64,000 nt of DNA, from contig CATJCJ010000341.1 of assembly GCA_949738935.1 (NCBI GenBank), positions 16,445-80,444 of the forward strand, read 5' to 3'. This DNA comes from an uncultured Eubacteriales bacterium (GTDB lineage Bacteria > Bacillota > Clostridia > Lachnospirales > CAG-274). Of the stretch, positions 51,820 through 61,419 are shown one piece after another. The number at the start of each line of letters is the position of its first letter. The stretch's first letter is position 1. A model generated the notes under the pieces. That model saw nothing but the letters and a program-made list of their open reading frames with translations. It was not told where the DNA came from and did not search any database. A program made the translations under genes and the position numbers.

Positions 51820-53208
51820 ATGAATTACAATGACCAAACTCTTGCCGAAATAAGAGTAATAGCGAAAGAAAAAGGTATAAAAAGCGTCACAAAATATAAA
51901 AAAAACGAGCTTATAGATGAAATTTTAAAAACAGAAAAATCAAATAAACTTGAAAACATTGAGAACATATCCGTTTCAAAAGAAACAGACACCGCACAAG
52001 AATACACCGCTCAAAAATATACCGAATCAACATCATCCTCTGATTCCGACACAGTCACATTAAATAAAAGTTATCTTGAGGAACTTGACAGCGGAATAAT
52101 AACCGAAGGTATATTAGAGGTTCTTCCCGACGGATACGGTTTTTTAAGAAGGCAAAATTATCTGCCCGGTTCTGACGATATATATATTTCTCCCTCACAA
52201 ATAAAACGTTTTTATCTAAAAACCGGAGACTGTGTAAAAGGCAACATTAGAATCCCAAAAGACAATGAAAAATTCCGCGCTCTATTATATGTTCAAACCG
52301 TAAACGGTGACAGACCGTTTAATCTCTCAAAAAGACCAAACTTTGAGGATTTAACCCCAATCTATCCCGAGAAAAAAATACATCTTGAAACTCACAAAAG
52401 AAATATATCCACAAGAATAATAGATATAATCGCTCCAATAGGAAAAGGACAAAGAGGAATGATAGTCGCTCCGCCAAAAACCGGAAAAACAGTCCTATTA
52501 AAAAATATAGCGAACGCTGTAACAAAAAATCATCCCGATATGCATCTGATAGTCCTTTTAATAGACGAACGTCCCGAAGAGGTAACAGATATGCAAAGGT
52601 CAATCGATGGAAAAAATGTAGATGTTGTCTACTCAACATTCGATGAGGAACCCGAACATCACAAAAGAGTAGCGGAAATGGTACTTGAACGGGCAAAAAG
52701 ACTTGTTGAGCAAGGCAAAGACCTTATAATACTTCTTGACAGTATAACAAGATTAGCGAGAGCCTATAATCTAATAATTCCCCCAAGCGGAAGAACATTA
52801 TCCGGCGGACTTGACCCGGCGTCTTTATATATGCCAAAGAAATTTTTTGGAGCCGCGAGAAATATAGAGGAAGGCGGCAGCCTTACAATCCTCGCCACAG
52901 CACTTATCGAAACCGGCAGCAAAATGGATGATGTGATATTCGAGGAGTTTAAGGGAACTGGAAATATGGAGCTTGTTCTTGACAGAAAACTCTCAGAAAA
53001 ACGTATCTTTCCAGCGATAGACATCTCAAAATCGGGAACAAGAAGAGAGGATATGCTTCTAACAGAAAAAGAGCTTGAAACCGTGTATTCTCTGAGAAAA
53101 AGTTTTGGAAACGCCTCTGTTCTCGAGGTCAATGAACAATTCGCTGAAATGCTGTCAAAAACAGAAACAAATCAAGATTTTATTAACAGCATAAAATTTA
53201 ACCACTAG
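51820..53208 (+). CDS. rho: Transcription termination factor Rho
   Basis: SAP-like N-terminus, [62 protein letters not shown]. Confidence 0.97.
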   Translation: MNYNDQTLAEIRVIAKEKGIKSVTKYKKNELIDEILKTEKSNKLENIENISVSKETDTAQEYTAQKYTESTSSSDSDTVTLNKSYLEELDSGIITEGILEVLPDGYGFLRRQNYLPGSDDIYISPSQIKRFYLKTGDCVKGNIRIPKDNEKFRALLYVQTVNGDRPFNLSKRPNFEDLTPIYPEKKIHLETHKRNISTRIIDIIAPIGKGQRGMIVAPPKTGKTVLLKNIANAVTKNHPDMHLIVLLIDERPEEVTDMQRSIDGKNVDVVYSTFDEEPEHHKRVAEMVLERAKRLVEQGKDLIILLDSITRLARAYNLIIPPSGRTLSGGLDPASLYMPKKFFGAARNIEEGGSLTILATALIETGSKMDDVIFEEFKGTGNMELVLDRKLSEKRIFPAIDISKSGTRREDMLLTEKELETVYSLRKSFGNASVLEVNEQFAEMLSKTETNQDFINSIKFNH

Positions 53209-53340
53209 ACATATCCGAAAACTAAAATACGAGCAAAAAAATTATAAAAAAGAAATCAAAAAGAAAATATCAACAATTTTACAGAATTTTAGATTATTGA
53301 TACTTCTCTTTAACCGCTTTATTTTTAGATTGAATTACTA

Positions 53341-53394
53341 TAATAGACCTGTTTAATAATCCGCATTGCGGAGATTATTAAACAGGTCTATTAT
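53341..53394. repeat. Minimal palindromic element C
   Basis: taatagacctgtttaataatccgcattgcggagattattaaacaggtctattat; nearly perfect palindrome between convergent rho and GGDEF/EAL genes. Confidence 0.85.
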
Positions 53395-53401
53395 CTATAC
53401 A

Positions 53402-55996
53402 TCACTTTAAATCATACATAGTCTTCCCAAGAATCTCAAAAGCTTTTTCTTTTGGCATAGGCTTTCCCATATAAAATCCCTGACCAATATCACATCCTTT
53501 ATTATTAAGCCATTCAAGCTGTTCAATTTCCTCAATGCCTTCCGCGATAATATGAAGATTAATGCTCTGAGCTAAACTTATTATAAGAGAAAGAATATCT
53601 TCATTCGTATTTTTATCCAAAATACTGTCAGTAAAAGATTTGTCAATTTTCAAAACATCTAGCGGCATTTGTTTCAAATAGTATAAAGACGAATATCCCG
53701 TACCAAAATCATCAAGAGCGAATCGAATACCATACTGATTTAAAGCTTTAATTTTGTTTACAGTTTCATCAATCGACTTTATAAAAACCGACTCTGTTAT
53801 CTCAAGTTTTATATTTTTAGGATTAATTTGTTTTTCCTCAAGAGTTCCAATAATAAAATCGACAAAATCATCGCACATCATCTGAACAACAGAAACATTA
53901 ACCGATATACATAAATCATTATAGCCCTTTTCAATAAGCTCATTAATAAAGTCACAAGTTTTTTCAAAAGCAAATTTTCCTATAGGTATAATCATCTGAT
54001 TTTTTTCCGCTTGAGGGATAAACTTATCAGGTTGAACAAACCCCCTGCTTGGGCTTCGCCATCTTATAAGAGCCTCAAAACCATAAAGCTCACCGGAATT
54101 TATAACATATTGAGGCTGATAATAGAGAACAAACTCATTATTCTCAACAGCGCTTTTCAAATCGTTCTCAATATTTATGAGTTCATACAACTCATTTTTC
54201 ATTGAGTTGTTAAAATATTTAAATCTGTTTTTACCTTCCCCCTTAGCCGCCTGAAGAGCTATATCGGCACATTTGAAAAGTTCAGTATAAGTTACCCCGT
54301 CATCAGGATACATACTGATACCCATACTAATAGAAAGATTTAATTTAATATTATTTATCTGATACTCATTCTCAATAACATCAAAAATACGCCTGACATA
54401 AGTTTTGACTTCAGTCCCATTTTCAGGATTCTCATAAAATATAACAAACTCGTCGCCGCTTCTTTTGCATATCTTAGCTTTTTGACTACCCATACTTAAG
54501 AGTCTGTTACTCAAATCCACTATAAATTTGTCACCGACATTATGCCCAAACATATCATTTATATACTTAAAATTGTCAACATCAATATATATAAAAGCGC
54601 TTCCCGCGGAGAAATCATTTGTTACAGTAAAGTTATTAAAATATTCCTCAAGATAAACAAGATTATTAAGTCCCGTAAGCTGGTCAAAATAAGCGAGCTT
54701 TTGAATTTTTTTCTCATAATCTTTCAAATTCGATATATTTGTGCCAACAAACTCAATTTGATTAAGCTCATTATTTACATCAGAATTCCATAAAATATAA
54801 GTCTTGCCTCCCACACTGCTCACAAGAGGCATATCAAGCTGTTCTCCTAAAGAAACCGAATTAATGACACTTTCGAAATAAGCGTCAAACTTTGAATAAT
54901 ACTCGTCAGGAATAACGCTGTATATAGACATCTCTTTAATCTCATTTTCATTAAATCCAATAATTTTAACAAAATTTTCATTACAATCAATTATACCTCC
55001 GTTAAAATTCATTTTAAAAGTTATGATATTAGAACTGCTTATAACAAAATCTCTTTTTTTCTTCTCATTTTTAATATACAGATTAATTCTGGATGAGTAC
55101 GTCAAAAAAATTACGGCTGTCAAAACAGCGAATAACACAATTATTGTGGTAACAGCGTTAAAAAAATATATATCATCATAAAGGACATTCTCAGGAATGA
55201 CCGCTGTCAAAATCCAATCACTTTCCTCAAATGTTCTGAAAAAAGTTTTCATATCCCTGTCATTATACACAAATTTCTTTTCTCCCGATAAAATCTCAAA
55301 AGCGTGATTTTGTATCGCCTCAATTATGCCAAACTCCTCATCCGCTCTAGAAATTATCCCGTTTTTACCGATGCTTTTCGAGACATCGGAATTACCAGCA
55401 ATATTATTGACATCCGTTATAAAAACAGCGCTTCCCACGCCAAAATCAAGAGCTCCGATAAGTTCTTTAAGATACTCGGCGTCATAAAAAACAACAATAA
55501 TTTTCTCAATCCCACCTTTTTCATCTCTAACAGGAGAAGCGACAGCCGTAATCCATTTTTTACAGCTATCATCATATAAAAGTCCGCTGATTCCAATAGA
55601 ACCCTTACAAGCCTTTCTATAATAATCATATTCCCCCATATACAAAATATCACCATTATCAGAAACACACTTTCCATCGACATTTCCTATAAAAACAGTT
55701 TGGCAAACAAGATACTCTTTAATAACAGGTAAAATCTCATTATAATCAACACCAGAATTTTTATATTTAAAATTAATATCAGAAATTGTTTTTATCTCAT
55801 TTAATTTACTATTTATATTAACCTCAACAGTTTGAGCGGCAAATTCAAGTTTATCAGAAACATAATTATTTGTAAGTTCAATAAAATTAAGATAAATATA
55901 TCTATAATAGAGAAGATAAAAAATAACAATCAAAACTATACTTATAAAAAATTTAAAATACCTTTTACTTTTTACATTCAAACACTTCATCTCCAA
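53402..55996 (-). CDS. Membrane sensor GGDEF-EAL protein (c-di-GMP metabolism)
   Basis: N-terminal TM/extracytoplasmic sensor, PAS-like region, RSGDEF, YGFEALIRW, LDDFGTGYSSLYYLKQMPLDVLKIDKSF. Confidence 0.93.
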   Translation of the reverse strand: MEMKCLNVKSKRYFKFFISIVLIVIFYLLYYRYIYLNFIELTNNYVSDKLEFAAQTVEVNINSKLNEIKTISDINFKYKNSGVDYNEILPVIKEYLVCQTVFIGNVDGKCVSDNGDILYMGEYDYYRKACKGSIGISGLLYDDSCKKWITAVASPVRDEKGGIEKIIVVFYDAEYLKELIGALDFGVGSAVFITDVNNIAGNSDVSKSIGKNGIISRADEEFGIIEAIQNHAFEILSGEKKFVYNDRDMKTFFRTFEESDWILTAVIPENVLYDDIYFFNAVTTIIVLFAVLTAVIFLTYSSRINLYIKNEKKKRDFVISSSNIITFKMNFNGGIIDCNENFVKIIGFNENEIKEMSIYSVIPDEYYSKFDAYFESVINSVSLGEQLDMPLVSSVGGKTYILWNSDVNNELNQIEFVGTNISNLKDYEKKIQKLAYFDQLTGLNNLVYLEEYFNNFTVTNDFSAGSAFIYIDVDNFKYINDMFGHNVGDKFIVDLSNRLLSMGSQKAKICKRSGDEFVIFYENPENGTEVKTYVRRIFDVIENEYQINNIKLNLSISMGISMYPDDGVTYTELFKCADIALQAAKGEGKNRFKYFNNSMKNELYELINIENDLKSAVENNEFVLYYQPQYVINSGELYGFEALIRWRSPSRGFVQPDKFIPQAEKNQMIIPIGKFAFEKTCDFINELIEKGYNDLCISVNVSVVQMMCDDFVDFIIGTLEEKQINPKNIKLEITESVFIKSIDETVNKIKALNQYGIRFALDDFGTGYSSLYYLKQMPLDVLKIDKSFTDSILDKNTNEDILSLIISLAQSINLHIIAEGIEEIEQLEWLNNKGCDIGQGFYMGKPMPKEKAFEILGKTMYDLK

Positions 55997-56233
55997 ATAA
56001 AAATATGTATATAAAATATACTTTTTAACAAAAACAAAAATTGAAATAAAACATCAACAAATTATTTTTCATTGCTTATACCTAAAGATTATAATTTTCC
56101 CGCGTAAGCGTAAAATATTAATTATACAATAATTTTAGCAAAAAACAACAAATTTTACAAGTAATTTATCAAAAAAGTTTAAAAACAACAAATTATACCA
56201 GAAATTCCGCGAATATTTTATATTGTAATTTAT

Positions 56234-56331
56234 AATAGACCTCCTTGGAAAATGGAAAATTGACAGATGAGAGCATATCAGAAAAATATTCTCTCATCTG
56301 TCAATTTTCCATTTTCCGAGAAAGTCTATTA
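56234..56331. repeat. Long-hairpin element D
   Basis: Perfect 27-bp arms GGAAAATGGAAAATTGACAGATGAGAG (56247-56273 / 56291-56317) flanked by aatagac...gtctatt. Confidence 0.85.
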
Positions 56332-56414
56332 GTCAAATAATTCAAATTCCCTTGACTTTTAAATATGCGGTATGATAATATTATGAGAAAGTTAATTTAT
56401 TTTAAAAGTAATGC

Positions 56415-56498
56415 CAATAAACCTGTTTGGTAACCCAAGCAATAACAAGAAAATGTCTGTAAAACGGCGCTGAGAATGTTATCGAACAGGTCTATTAT
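56415..56498. repeat. Palindromic element E upstream of trpB-like gene
   Basis: caataaacctgtttggtaacc...gttatcgaacaggtctattat. Confidence 0.75.
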
Positions 56499-56524
56499 AT
56501 AAAAATATAGAAAAGGTGAGGAAA

Positions 56525-57907
56525 ATGCGTAACGAAATACCATACAAAATATATCTTGATGAAAATGAAATGCCCAAAAAATGGTACAACATTCGAGCCG
56601 ATATGAAAAACAAACCAGCTCCATTGTTAAATCCCGAAACCCTAAAACCAATGACCGCCAAGGAATTGGAAGCTGTCTTCTGCGAAGAGCTTGTACAGCA
56701 AGAATTAAACGATAAAGACCCTTATATAGACATTCCAGATGAAATACAAAAATTTTATAAAATGTATCGTCCGTCGCCATTAGTCCGAGCATACTGTCTT
56801 GAGGAAAAATTACAAACTCCAGCGAAAATTTATTATAAATTTGAGGGCAACAACACAAGCGGAAGTCATAAACTAAATTCCGCCATAGCTCAAGCCTATT
56901 ACGCAAAAAAACAGGGGTTAAAAGGCGTCACAACCGAAACGGGAGCTGGACAATGGGGAACAGCCCTATCAATGGCTTGTTCATATTTTGACCTTGATTG
57001 TAAAGTATATATGGTAAAAGTGTCTTATGAGCAAAAACCGTTCAGACGAGAAGTTATGCGTACTTACGGGGCAAGTGTAACGCCATCTCCCTCAAACAGC
57101 ACACAAGTCGGGCGTAAAATCTTAAAACAACATCCAAACACAAGCGGCAGTTTAGGCTGTGCCATTTCAGAAGCGGTAGAAGTCGCGACTACAAACGAGG
57201 GATACCGATATGTACTTGGAAGTGTGTTAAATCAAGTTCTTCTGCATCAATCAATAATAGGTCTTGAGACAAAAACAGCTATGGATAAATTTGCGATAAA
57301 ACCAGATGTAATAATTGGCTGTGCCGGGGGCGGCTCAAACCTTGGCGGTTTAATCGCCCCATTTATGGGAGAAAAAATAAAAGGAAACGCTGACTATGAG
57401 TTCATCGCTGTAGAACCGGCTTCCTGTCCAAGTTTTACAAGGGGCAAATTCGCGTACGATTTCTGTGACACGGGTATGGTATGTCCTCTCGCGAAAATGT
57501 ATACTCTTGGAAGCGGTTTTATTCCCTCATCAAATCATGCCGGCGGACTTCGCTACCATGGTATGAGCTCAACACTCTCCCAGCTCTACAACGACGGACT
57601 TATGAAAGCTGTTGCTGTAGAACAAACATCCGTATTTGAGGCGGCACAAAAATTCGCCAGAATTGAGGGAATACTTCCCGCTCCCGAGAGCAGCCACGCT
57701 ATAAAGGCAGCTATAGACGAAGCGTTAAAGTGCAAAGAAACAGGGGAAGAAAAAACAATTCTTTTCGGCTTAACAGGAACAGGTTATTTTGACATGGTAG
57801 CGTATCAAAAATTTAACGACAATGAAATGTCTGATTACATTCCAACAGACGATGACCTCAAAAATGGTTTTGATAATATTCCAAAATTTCCGGGAAATGA
57901 GTTTTAA
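56525..57907 (+). CDS. trpB: TrpB2-like tryptophan synthase beta chain (PLP enzyme)
   Basis: RPSPLVRAYCLEEKLQTPAKIYYKFEGNNTSGSHKLNSAIAQAYYAKKQGLKGVTTETGAGQWGTALS; start at 56525 after GGTGAGG. Confidence 0.93.
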   Translation: MRNEIPYKIYLDENEMPKKWYNIRADMKNKPAPLLNPETLKPMTAKELEAVFCEELVQQELNDKDPYIDIPDEIQKFYKMYRPSPLVRAYCLEEKLQTPAKIYYKFEGNNTSGSHKLNSAIAQAYYAKKQGLKGVTTETGAGQWGTALSMACSYFDLDCKVYMVKVSYEQKPFRREVMRTYGASVTPSPSNSTQVGRKILKQHPNTSGSLGCAISEAVEVATTNEGYRYVLGSVLNQVLLHQSIIGLETKTAMDKFAIKPDVIIGCAGGGSNLGGLIAPFMGEKIKGNADYEFIAVEPASCPSFTRGKFAYDFCDTGMVCPLAKMYTLGSGFIPSSNHAGGLRYHGMSSTLSQLYNDGLMKAVAVEQTSVFEAAQKFARIEGILPAPESSHAIKAAIDEALKCKETGEEKTILFGLTGTGYFDMVAYQKFNDNEMSDYIPTDDDLKNGFDNIPKFPGNEF

Positions 57908-57918
57908 TAAAAAGTTAA

Positions 57919-57938
57919 GCAAAAACTATCGTTTTTGC
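57919..57938 (+). terminator. Hairpin after trpB-like gene
   Basis: GCAAAAACtatcGTTTTTGC, 12 nt after the CDS end; followed by a second hairpin GCGAAAcgcggTTTCGC at 57961-57977. Confidence 0.5.
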
Positions 57939-57978
57939 CTGAAAATCTATTATTCTTTCTGCGAAACGCGGTTTCGCT

Positions 57979-58100
57979 TAGAGCCTATCTAAAAACTATT
58001 AAAATATCCAAAAAATCAGTGAAAATAAAATCATTACGCTCCAAAATGATTTTATTTTCGCTGATTTTTTATGTATATTTTGTTTTTAGACAGGTTCTAA
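57979..58100. repeat. 122-bp palindromic element F
   Basis: ttagagcctatctaaaaactattaaaatatcc...atgtatattttgtttttagacaggttctaa; internal arms tgaaaataaaatcatt/aatgattttattttcg. Confidence 0.85.
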
Positions 58101-58183
58101 GTGATAACGCTTGTAAGTGATAACGCTTGACAAAAGATTTTTTTTCAAGCGTTATTGCGGAGACTATTAAACAAGTCTATTAA
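58101..58183. repeat. Partial palindromic element I abutting F
   Basis: taacgcttgacaaaagattttttttcaagcgtta core plus right end gcggagactattaaacaagtctatta. Confidence 0.6.
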
Positions 58184-58215
58184 TAAATCGGATTGCTATA
58201 ATTTTCAGATACACT

Positions 58216-58947
58216 CTAATAAACATTCTTTTCAAATATCTTTTCAAACTCTTCTTCAGAAAGTTCTCTTGTTTCCCCTTCAGCGATACTTTCATCAAGC
58301 GTAAGTCCGCCAAATCCAACTCTTTTTAAGTATAAAACTTTTTTCCCAACAGCGGCAAACATTTTTTTAATCTGATGAAATTTTCCCTCAGCAATATCAA
58401 CAAAAACATCTGTTTCGTTTTCCCTCACAGCAAATATATCAAGTTTAGCACTTTTGCAAACCTCATTATTTTCCAGCTCAACACCTTTTATAAAAATCTC
58501 AATATCTTTCTCAGAAACAATCCCTGACACAGTTGAAAAATATCTCTTCCAAATATGTTTTTTAGGTGAAAGTGTATTATGAGCGAATTCTCCGTCATTA
58601 GTTAAAATAAGAAGTCCGACAGTATTTTTATCAAGCCTTCCAACAGGAAAAACATGAAACTTTTTATATTTTTCAGGTAAAATATCAATTACTGTTTTTT
58701 CCGACTTATCCTCCGTAGCAGAAATAACTCCCGATGGTTTATTCATAACAAGATAAATATATTTTTTATAGATAATATTTTCCCCATCAACACAAATTAA
58801 ATTTTTATCTGTGTCAATTTTAACATCACTTTTTACAACAACTTTTCCATCAACTGTAACTTTACCAAATTTAACAAGTTTTTTTATATCTTTTCTACTT
58901 CCAACCCCGCAATTTGAAAGCATTTTGTCAACTCTTATAACAGCCAT
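58216..58947 (-). CDS. RsuA/RluB family pseudouridine synthase
   Basis: S4-like N-terminus MAVIRVDKMLSNCGVGSRKDIKKLVKFGKVTVDG; VGRLDKNTVGLLILTNDGEFAH. Confidence 0.93.
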   Translation of the reverse strand: MAVIRVDKMLSNCGVGSRKDIKKLVKFGKVTVDGKVVVKSDVKIDTDKNLICVDGENIIYKKYIYLVMNKPSGVISATEDKSEKTVIDILPEKYKKFHVFPVGRLDKNTVGLLILTNDGEFAHNTLSPKKHIWKRYFSTVSGIVSEKDIEIFIKGVELENNEVCKSAKLDIFAVRENETDVFVDIAEGKFHQIKKMFAAVGKKVLYLKRVGFGGLTLDESIAEGETRELSEEEFEKIFEKNVY

Positions 58948-59119
58948 AATCCACCTCCAAAAAAGTAAAACTTCATACATCTCTGAAATTCCTTTCCCTT
59001 ATATAGTACACTTAAATTCATTTACTTTCAAGTACAAAAACTTTTATAGAACCCACATTATTTATATATTTTCTCAAATTTTTAACTATAATAATCTTTC
59101 CATATCAGTATCTTTATGT

Positions 59120-59125
59120 TATAAT
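59120..59125 (+). promoter_or_regulatory. Candidate -10 element of the ktr leader
   Basis: TATAAT at 59120-59125 with a weak TTTCCA 17 nt upstream. Confidence 0.35.
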
Positions 59126-59185
59126 GTATATGATATTTACAAATTACAACAATTCCAGTTGAATTTCATAAAAATATATAAGCCT

Positions 59186-59252
59186 CCGTCGGATACGTAC
59201 CTGTGCGAATGGCATAAGATGATTACATCAGTTGCGCTCAGCGTAAAGACGG
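59186..59252 (+). ncRNA. Candidate structured leader RNA upstream of ktrB-like gene
   Basis: Nested pairing: CCGTC/GACGG (59186-59190/59248-59252), TACG/CGTA (59194-59197/59242-59245), GTGCGA/TTGCGC (59203-59208/59232-59237, two GU), GATG-atta-CATC (59218-59229). Confidence 0.45.
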
Positions 59253-59321
59253 TATTGATATCACTTATATAAAAATACTATACGATAACATTTTATAATT
59301 AACGTAAGGAGAAAATTTCCT

Positions 59322-60713
59322 ATGATAAGAAAAATTTTTATCAAATTAAAGCCTACACAAATTATTGTAATGGGTTTTTTAATCTTAAATCTAATCGGAG
59401 CGATTCTCTTGGTAATGCCATTTTCCTGCGCCGATGGAAAAGAAACAACTTTTACAGACGCTCTTTTCACCTCAACCTCAGCGTTATGTGTCACAGGATT
59501 ATCTGTTGTAAATACATTGGAGCATTGGACAGTCATAGGGAAATGTATCATATTATTTTTAATTCAAATCGGCGGAATAGGATTTATGACGATTGTAACA
59601 ACTATACTTGTTATACTTGGCAAAAAAATCACTCTCAAAGAACGAGTTGTTATGCAAGAATCTTTCAATCTTGATACCTTTCAAGGAATGGTTTCTTTCG
59701 CTAAAAAAATAATTTTAGGAACATTTATATTTGAGGGAATCGGAGCTATTTTACTCTCCATAAAATTTATACCAAAATATGGGTTTATATCAGGACTTTT
59801 TCGAGGAATTTTTCACTCTGTATCCGCTTTTTGTAACGCCGGTTTTGATATTTTAGGAAACAACAGTATTATATCATATTCCAATGACTGGTATATAAAC
59901 ATAATACTTTCATTACTTATAATAATTGGAGGACTTGGTTTCATAGTTTGGGTTGATATAGTGAAAGTAATAAAAAATTGTAAAGGTAAAAAACTTGCCT
60001 TAAGAAAAAAATTTGTTAATTTATCTCTTCACAGCAAATTAGTCCTGTCAATATCATTAACATTAATTTTATTCGGCTGGATATATATTTTTTTAAGCGA
60101 ATATGACAATCCCTTAACTTTAGGAAATATGAATTTCGGTGAAAAAATACTAGCCTCATTTTTTCAATCTGTAACACTGAGAACAGCCGGTTTTGCCGCG
60201 ATTGAGCAGGGAAATTTAACATACTCATCAAAACTTATAGGGATTATACTTATGATGATAGGAGGTTCCTCCGGAAGTACAGCTGGAGGAATGAAAACGG
60301 TAACAATAGGTGTAATAATAATAGCTATACTTTCCGTTATAAGAGGAAATGACTCTCTTTCAATCTTCAAAAAAAGTATATCGTTTAACACTCTTCAAAA
60401 AGCTCTTACGGTTGTTGTTATGATGATAGGCTTTTTACTTATACTAACCATAACCCTATCATTTACGGAAAAAAATATTAACTATAATTATGAGTTTATG
60501 GATTTATTTTATGAGTCAGCCTCAGCATTGGGAACAGTTGGGCTTTCACTCGGAATAACGCCATACCTTTCATTGTTTGGAAAAATAGCAATATGTATCG
60601 GAATGTTTATCGGAAGACTTGGCCCTGTAACAATCGCCGTAGCTCTCGCCTCAAAAAAGAAGTCAGGAAAAAATCTTTTACACTATCCGGAAGAGAGAAT
60701 ATTTGTTGGATAA
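59322..60713 (+). CDS. ktrB: KtrB/TrkH family potassium uptake protein
   Basis: TSTSALCVTGLSVVNT, FCNAGFDIL, TLRTAGFAAI, GGSSGSTAGGMKTVT. Confidence 0.93.
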   Translation: MIRKIFIKLKPTQIIVMGFLILNLIGAILLVMPFSCADGKETTFTDALFTSTSALCVTGLSVVNTLEHWTVIGKCIILFLIQIGGIGFMTIVTTILVILGKKITLKERVVMQESFNLDTFQGMVSFAKKIILGTFIFEGIGAILLSIKFIPKYGFISGLFRGIFHSVSAFCNAGFDILGNNSIISYSNDWYINIILSLLIIIGGLGFIVWVDIVKVIKNCKGKKLALRKKFVNLSLHSKLVLSISLTLILFGWIYIFLSEYDNPLTLGNMNFGEKILASFFQSVTLRTAGFAAIEQGNLTYSSKLIGIILMMIGGSSGSTAGGMKTVTIGVIIIAILSVIRGNDSLSIFKKSISFNTLQKALTVVVMMIGFLLILTITLSFTEKNINYNYEFMDLFYESASALGTVGLSLGITPYLSLFGKIAICIGMFIGRLGPVTIAVALASKKKSGKNLLHYPEERIFVG

Positions 60714-60758
60714 CAAATTTTATTATCAAAAAGTTTAATAATAAAACGGAGGAAAATT

Positions 60759-61409
60759 ATGTCTAAAAACGAACAATTTGCTGTATTAGGATTAGGAAGA
60801 TTTGGTCAAAGCATAGCGACAACTCTTGTTGATAACGGATGCGATGTTTTGTGTGTTGATAAAAGCATAGAAGCTGTAAACGAAATGAGCAAATACGCCA
60901 GCAATGTAACACGGGCTGATGTTTCAGATGTTCACGCAATGGCGGCACTTGGCTTAAACAATTTTGACGTTGTAATAATAGCAATAGGAGAAAATATGGA
61001 AGCGGCAATTATGGCAACGCTAATAGCAAAAGAAATGGGGGTAAAAACAGTAATAACAAAAGCTAAAAGTGACATTCAAAAATCTATACTTCAAAAAGTC
61101 GGAGCTGATAGAGTTGTTCTTCCTGAAAGAGATATGGGAATAAGAATCGCGACAAATTTAATAACTACAAATATAATCGATTTTATAAACCTTTCCGATA
61201 AATTTGCCATAGCGGAAATTGAACCCAGAAAGGAATGGGTAGGTGTTTCTTTAAGAAAATCCAATATCAGAGCGGATTACGGCTTAAACATAGTAGCGAT
61301 AAAAAGACATAATGATATACTAGTTTCCCCAAAAGCGGAGGAAATTATAGACGCTCACGATATTTTAGTAGTAATAGGCACAAGCGGAGATATTCAAAAT
61401 ATAAAATAA
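60759..61409 (+). CDS. ktrA: KtrA/TrkA family potassium channel regulator (RCK)
   Basis: FAVLGLGRFGQSIATTLVDNGCDVLCVDKS; RCK N and C domains. Confidence 0.95.
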   Translation: MSKNEQFAVLGLGRFGQSIATTLVDNGCDVLCVDKSIEAVNEMSKYASNVTRADVSDVHAMAALGLNNFDVVIIAIGENMEAAIMATLIAKEMGVKTVITKAKSDIQKSILQKVGADRVVLPERDMGIRIATNLITTNIIDFINLSDKFAIAEIEPRKEWVGVSLRKSNIRADYGLNIVAIKRHNDILVSPKAEEIIDAHDILVVIGTSGDIQNIK

Positions 61410-61419
61410 GGATAATAAA

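Noticed and set aside
50090-56075. Shared acatcaa(t/c)aaattattttt string upstream of mecA-like and GGDEF/EAL genes
   Set aside because: Short and AT-rich; could be chance in this composition, no clear promoter geometry.
56397-56906. Minus-strand 169-aa ORF
   Set aside because: Antisense to the trpB-like gene and spans repeat element E.
58811-59272. Plus-strand 153-aa ORF ending in the ktr leader
   Set aside because: Starts antisense to the pseudouridine synthase gene; composition not protein-like; the region is better explained as a leader RNA.
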